From: Actinomycetota bacterium
GTDB taxonomy: Bacteria; Actinomycetota; Coriobacteriia; Anaerosomatales; JAHIQC01
DNA length: 7,165 nt
Assembly (NCBI GenBank): GCA_018902765.1
Contig: JAHIQC010000442.1
Span: 1 to 7,165 of the forward strand
Direction: 5' to 3'
How positions within the stretch are numbered: the first letter of the stretch is position 1; the number at the start of each line of letters is the position of its first letter. Below are positions 5,622 to 7,165 of this stretch, one piece after another. Under the pieces are notes generated by a model. That model was not told the DNA's origin and made no database searches. It saw only the letters and a list, made by a program, of their open reading frames with translations. A program made the position numbers and the translations under genes.

Positions 5622-6848
5622 ATGGCGGCGAGTGCTGCCATCGTCACGGTCGGCACAGAGATCACGACCGGACTGAGACTGGACACCAACACCCGTGAGA
5701 TCGCGGCAGCGCTCATGGGAGCTGGGTACGATACCAGGGAGACCGTGAGTCTTCCTGATGACCCCGATTTAGTCGCAACATGTCTCAGGCGCCTCGTGGC
5801 CGCCTATGACCTTGTGGTGGTCACAGGTGGACTTGGTCCCACGCATGATGACATCACCCGCGAGGCGGCCTCTGAAGCCCTCGGACTGCCCATGAGCGCA
5901 GACCCTGGTATCGCCCATGGCCTAGCACGCTGGGTACACCGCCACACTGAGCAGCGCGCCCGCGAGCAGGTTCTTCGGCAGGCCTTGGTTTTGCAAGGTG
6001 CAGAAGTTCTTGCCGCAACAGTTGGAACTGCGCCGGGCCAGGTCGTTCAGACACCGTTGGGGGGACGACTTGTCTTGCTCCCGGGTCCGCCCAATGAGAT
6101 GCGGCCGATGCTCCAGGAGCTGTTTGCTCACAAGGTCCAGGGCTCCTCGACAGTGGTCGAAATTGCGTGCACGGGAATCTCGGAGTCCGATGCGCAGGTG
6201 GCAACTCAGGCTGCACTGGCTGAGCATCCGGGAGTCCGTCTTACGATTCTGGCGTCGCCCGCCGATGTCCACGTTGTTCTATTCGATGACGGGGCTGGCA
6301 ACGAAGGCATCTTGCGTGCGGCCGAATCCGTTCGCGACGCGCTCGTGCCGTACTGGTATAGCGATGACGGCGCTTCACTCGCTTCAGTGGTGACCCGCTT
6401 AGCGCAGGCGCTGGGAATGACGCTAGCGGTGGCAGAGTCGTGCACCGGGGGATTGGTCGCAGCTTCGCTTACCTCGGTTCCCGGAGCTTCCTCGGTGTTT
6501 CGCGGTGGGGTGGTGGCGTACTCGAATGAGGTGAAGACCTCCCAGCTCGACGTGCCGGAGGCGCTCATTGCGAAGCACGGGGCGGTGAGCGGTCAGGTCG
6601 CCAGCGCTATGGCGCGCGGTGTGCTGAGACGTCTAGGTACTGACGTCTCTGTGGCGATCACCGGCATCGCTGGGCCCGACGGGGGTTCGGCGGACAAACC
6701 AGTGGGTACTGTATGGTTCTCAGTCGCTGATGCGTCAGGCGAGATTCCGGTCATGCGGCAGATGATCGGCGATCGCGACGGTATTCGAACACGCGCAACC
6801 ATGTTTGCGCTCAACCTCCTGAGATTGAAGATTGCGGGGCACGAATGA
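5622..6848 (+). CDS. cinA: CinA: nucleotide pyrophosphatase domain plus nicotinamide-nucleotide amidase domain
   Basis: Two-domain cytosolic enzyme of the pyridine nucleotide cycle. In characterised relatives the N-terminal MoCF-like domain (COG1058) hydrolyses ADP-ribose, and the C-terminal domain (COG1546, PncC) deamidates NMN to nicotinate mononucleotide, recycling NMN released by NAD-dependent DNA ligase. The 408 residues match the usual length. The N-terminal domain shows VTVGTEITTGLRLDTN, VVVTGGLGPTHDDITREA and LLPGPPNEMRPM. The C-terminal domain has AESCTGG (271-277, with the family's conserved Ser), FRGGVVAYSNEVK, GAVSGQVASAMA and AITGIAGPDGGSADKPVGTVWF, all intact. ATG 5622 is 10 nt after GGGAGAG; the adjacent in-frame GTG 5619 would add one residue. 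Despite the name (competence-induced), nothing here indicates competence genes. It often lies just before recA, and here it overlaps thpR. Confidence 0.95.
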   Translation: MAASAAIVTVGTEITTGLRLDTNTREIAAALMGAGYDTRETVSLPDDPDLVATCLRRLVAAYDLVVVTGGLGPTHDDITREAASEALGLPMSADPGIAHGLARWVHRHTEQRAREQVLRQALVLQGAEVLAATVGTAPGQVVQTPLGGRLVLLPGPPNEMRPMLQELFAHKVQGSSTVVEIACTGISESDAQVATQAALAEHPGVRLTILASPADVHVVLFDDGAGNEGILRAAESVRDALVPYWYSDDGASLASVVTRLAQALGMTLAVAESCTGGLVAASLTSVPGASSVFRGGVVAYSNEVKTSQLDVPEALIAKHGAVSGQVASAMARGVLRRLGTDVSVAITGIAGPDGGSADKPVGTVWFSVADASGEIPVMRQMIGDRDGIRTRATMFALNLLRLKIAGHE

Positions 6849-6856
6849 GAATCTTC
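6827..6856 (+). repeat. Inverted repeat framing the thpR start codon
   Basis: GAAGATT (6827-6833) is the exact reverse complement of AATCTTC (6850-6856), and a flanking T-G pair could extend the stem. The 16-nt loop contains GGGG (6836-6839), the nearest Shine-Dalgarno-like bases, and the overlapping cinA stop / thpR start (ATGA, 6845-6848). The stem is A/T-rich and hence weak. The 3' arm also encodes conserved thpR residues (I-F-V), so chance is a real alternative. Confidence 0.4.
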
Positions 6857-7165
6857 GTAGGTATTGATCTCCCAGAACAGTGGCGAGTGGCTCTAGCTGC
6901 TGGGGCCGAGGCCATACGACAGGCCGAGCCCGGTTGGGAGACGGAGAAGTGGGTTCTGCCCGAGAATCTACATGTCACCCTGAAGTTCATGGGCGATGTG
7001 CCCGATGAGTCTGTCGAGTTTCTCGGCCCCGATCTGGTCCGCGCACTCGAGGGGGTTCCACGTTTCACGATGCCCCTGCATCGCGCGCTTCTGCCCTCAC
7101 CGGATTCCCGCAAAGTGTCGATGCTCTGGACGACTCTGAAAGATCCCGAAGGTGCCGCCGCCGGG
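6845..7165 (+). CDS. thpR: RNA 2',3'-cyclic phosphodiesterase / 2'-5' RNA ligase ThpR (partial, 3' end missing)
   Basis: Member of the 2H phosphoesterase (LigT) family, which opens 2',3'-cyclic phosphates on RNA ends and can reversibly join 2'-5' linked RNA in vitro. The open frame runs from ATG 6845 to the window edge, giving 107 of an expected ~180-190 residues with no stop. The N-terminal MRIFVGIDLPEQ is typical. WVLPENLHVTLKFMGDV contains the first catalytic H-x-T motif (H43, T45). The second H-x-T motif should lie beyond the edge, so catalytic completeness cannot be judged. The ATG overlaps the cinA TGA (ATGA), so it is probably translated by coupling; the local Shine-Dalgarno (GGGG at 6836-6839) is weak. 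The break is the window boundary, not a truncation seen in the gene. Confidence 0.9.
   Translation, partial: MRIFVGIDLPEQWRVALAAGAEAIRQAEPGWETEKWVLPENLHVTLKFMGDVPDESVEFLGPDLVRALEGVPRFTMPLHRALLPSPDSRKVSMLWTTLKDPEGAAAG

Noticed and set aside
5579..5622. Intrinsic terminator between pgsA and cinA
   Set aside because: The stem is strong but is followed by mixed sequence rather than a T-run, and cinA starts only 15 nt beyond it.
1..7165. tRNA or rRNA genes, CRISPR arrays, insertion sequences, attachment sites or a cryptic biosynthetic or defence system
   Set aside because: No regularly spaced direct repeats, transposase motifs, terminal inverted repeats or RNA-gene signatures were seen; almost the whole window is intact core coding sequence.

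Overview
The window is a tightly packed run of chromosomal housekeeping genes, all on the + strand. The order is ftsK/spoIIIE - rodZ - yajQ - rimO - pgsA - cinA - thpR (cut by the right edge). Base composition is G+C-rich, roughly 60% by eye. Family assignments rest on motifs read from the translations, not on any search. The order resembles the conserved block around recA in Gram-positive lineages: a SpoIIIE/FtsK gene and a RodZ-type gene, then pgsA, cinA and recA in Bacillus, and ftsK-rimO-pgsA-cinA in many Actinomycetota. A high-G+C Actinomycetota, perhaps a deep-branching one such as Coriobacteriia, is the best guess. It remains an inference, because no rRNA or lineage-specific marker is present.

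Layout: bases 1-22 may hold the last codons of an upstream gene whose TGA overlaps the ftsK ATG. ftsK (22-2271) ends directly against the GTG of rodZ (2272-3081). A 63-nt gap, the longest in the window, leads to yajQ (3145-3642). rimO follows after 4 nt if it starts at GTG 3647. pgsA (4997-5614) starts 3 nt after rimO, cinA (5622-6848) starts 7 nt after pgsA, and thpR overlaps cinA by 4 nt (ATGA). No spacer exceeds 63 nt, and I see no convincing internal promoter or rho-independent terminator, so the simplest reading is one operon with translational coupling.

The genes fall into three themes. FtsK and RodZ serve chromosome translocation at the septum and cell shape, and PgsA makes the phosphatidylglycerol precursor for the membrane. 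RimO methylthiolates ribosomal protein S12, and YajQ is a small nucleotide/c-di-GMP-binding protein. CinA (NMN deamidase / pyrophosphatase) and ThpR (2'-5' RNA ligase-like cyclic phosphodiesterase) are nucleotide and RNA housekeeping enzymes usually found next to recA, which I would expect just beyond the right edge.

I found no new defence, mobile or biosynthetic system. The observations worth a second look are small: a strong hairpin at the end of pgsA whose 3' arm covers part of the cinA ribosome-binding site, a perfect 14-bp palindrome just before rodZ, hairpins at the rodZ and thpR starts, the in-frame ftsK-TAG-rodZ junction beside a G7 run, the placement of yajQ within this block, and frequent TAG stops.
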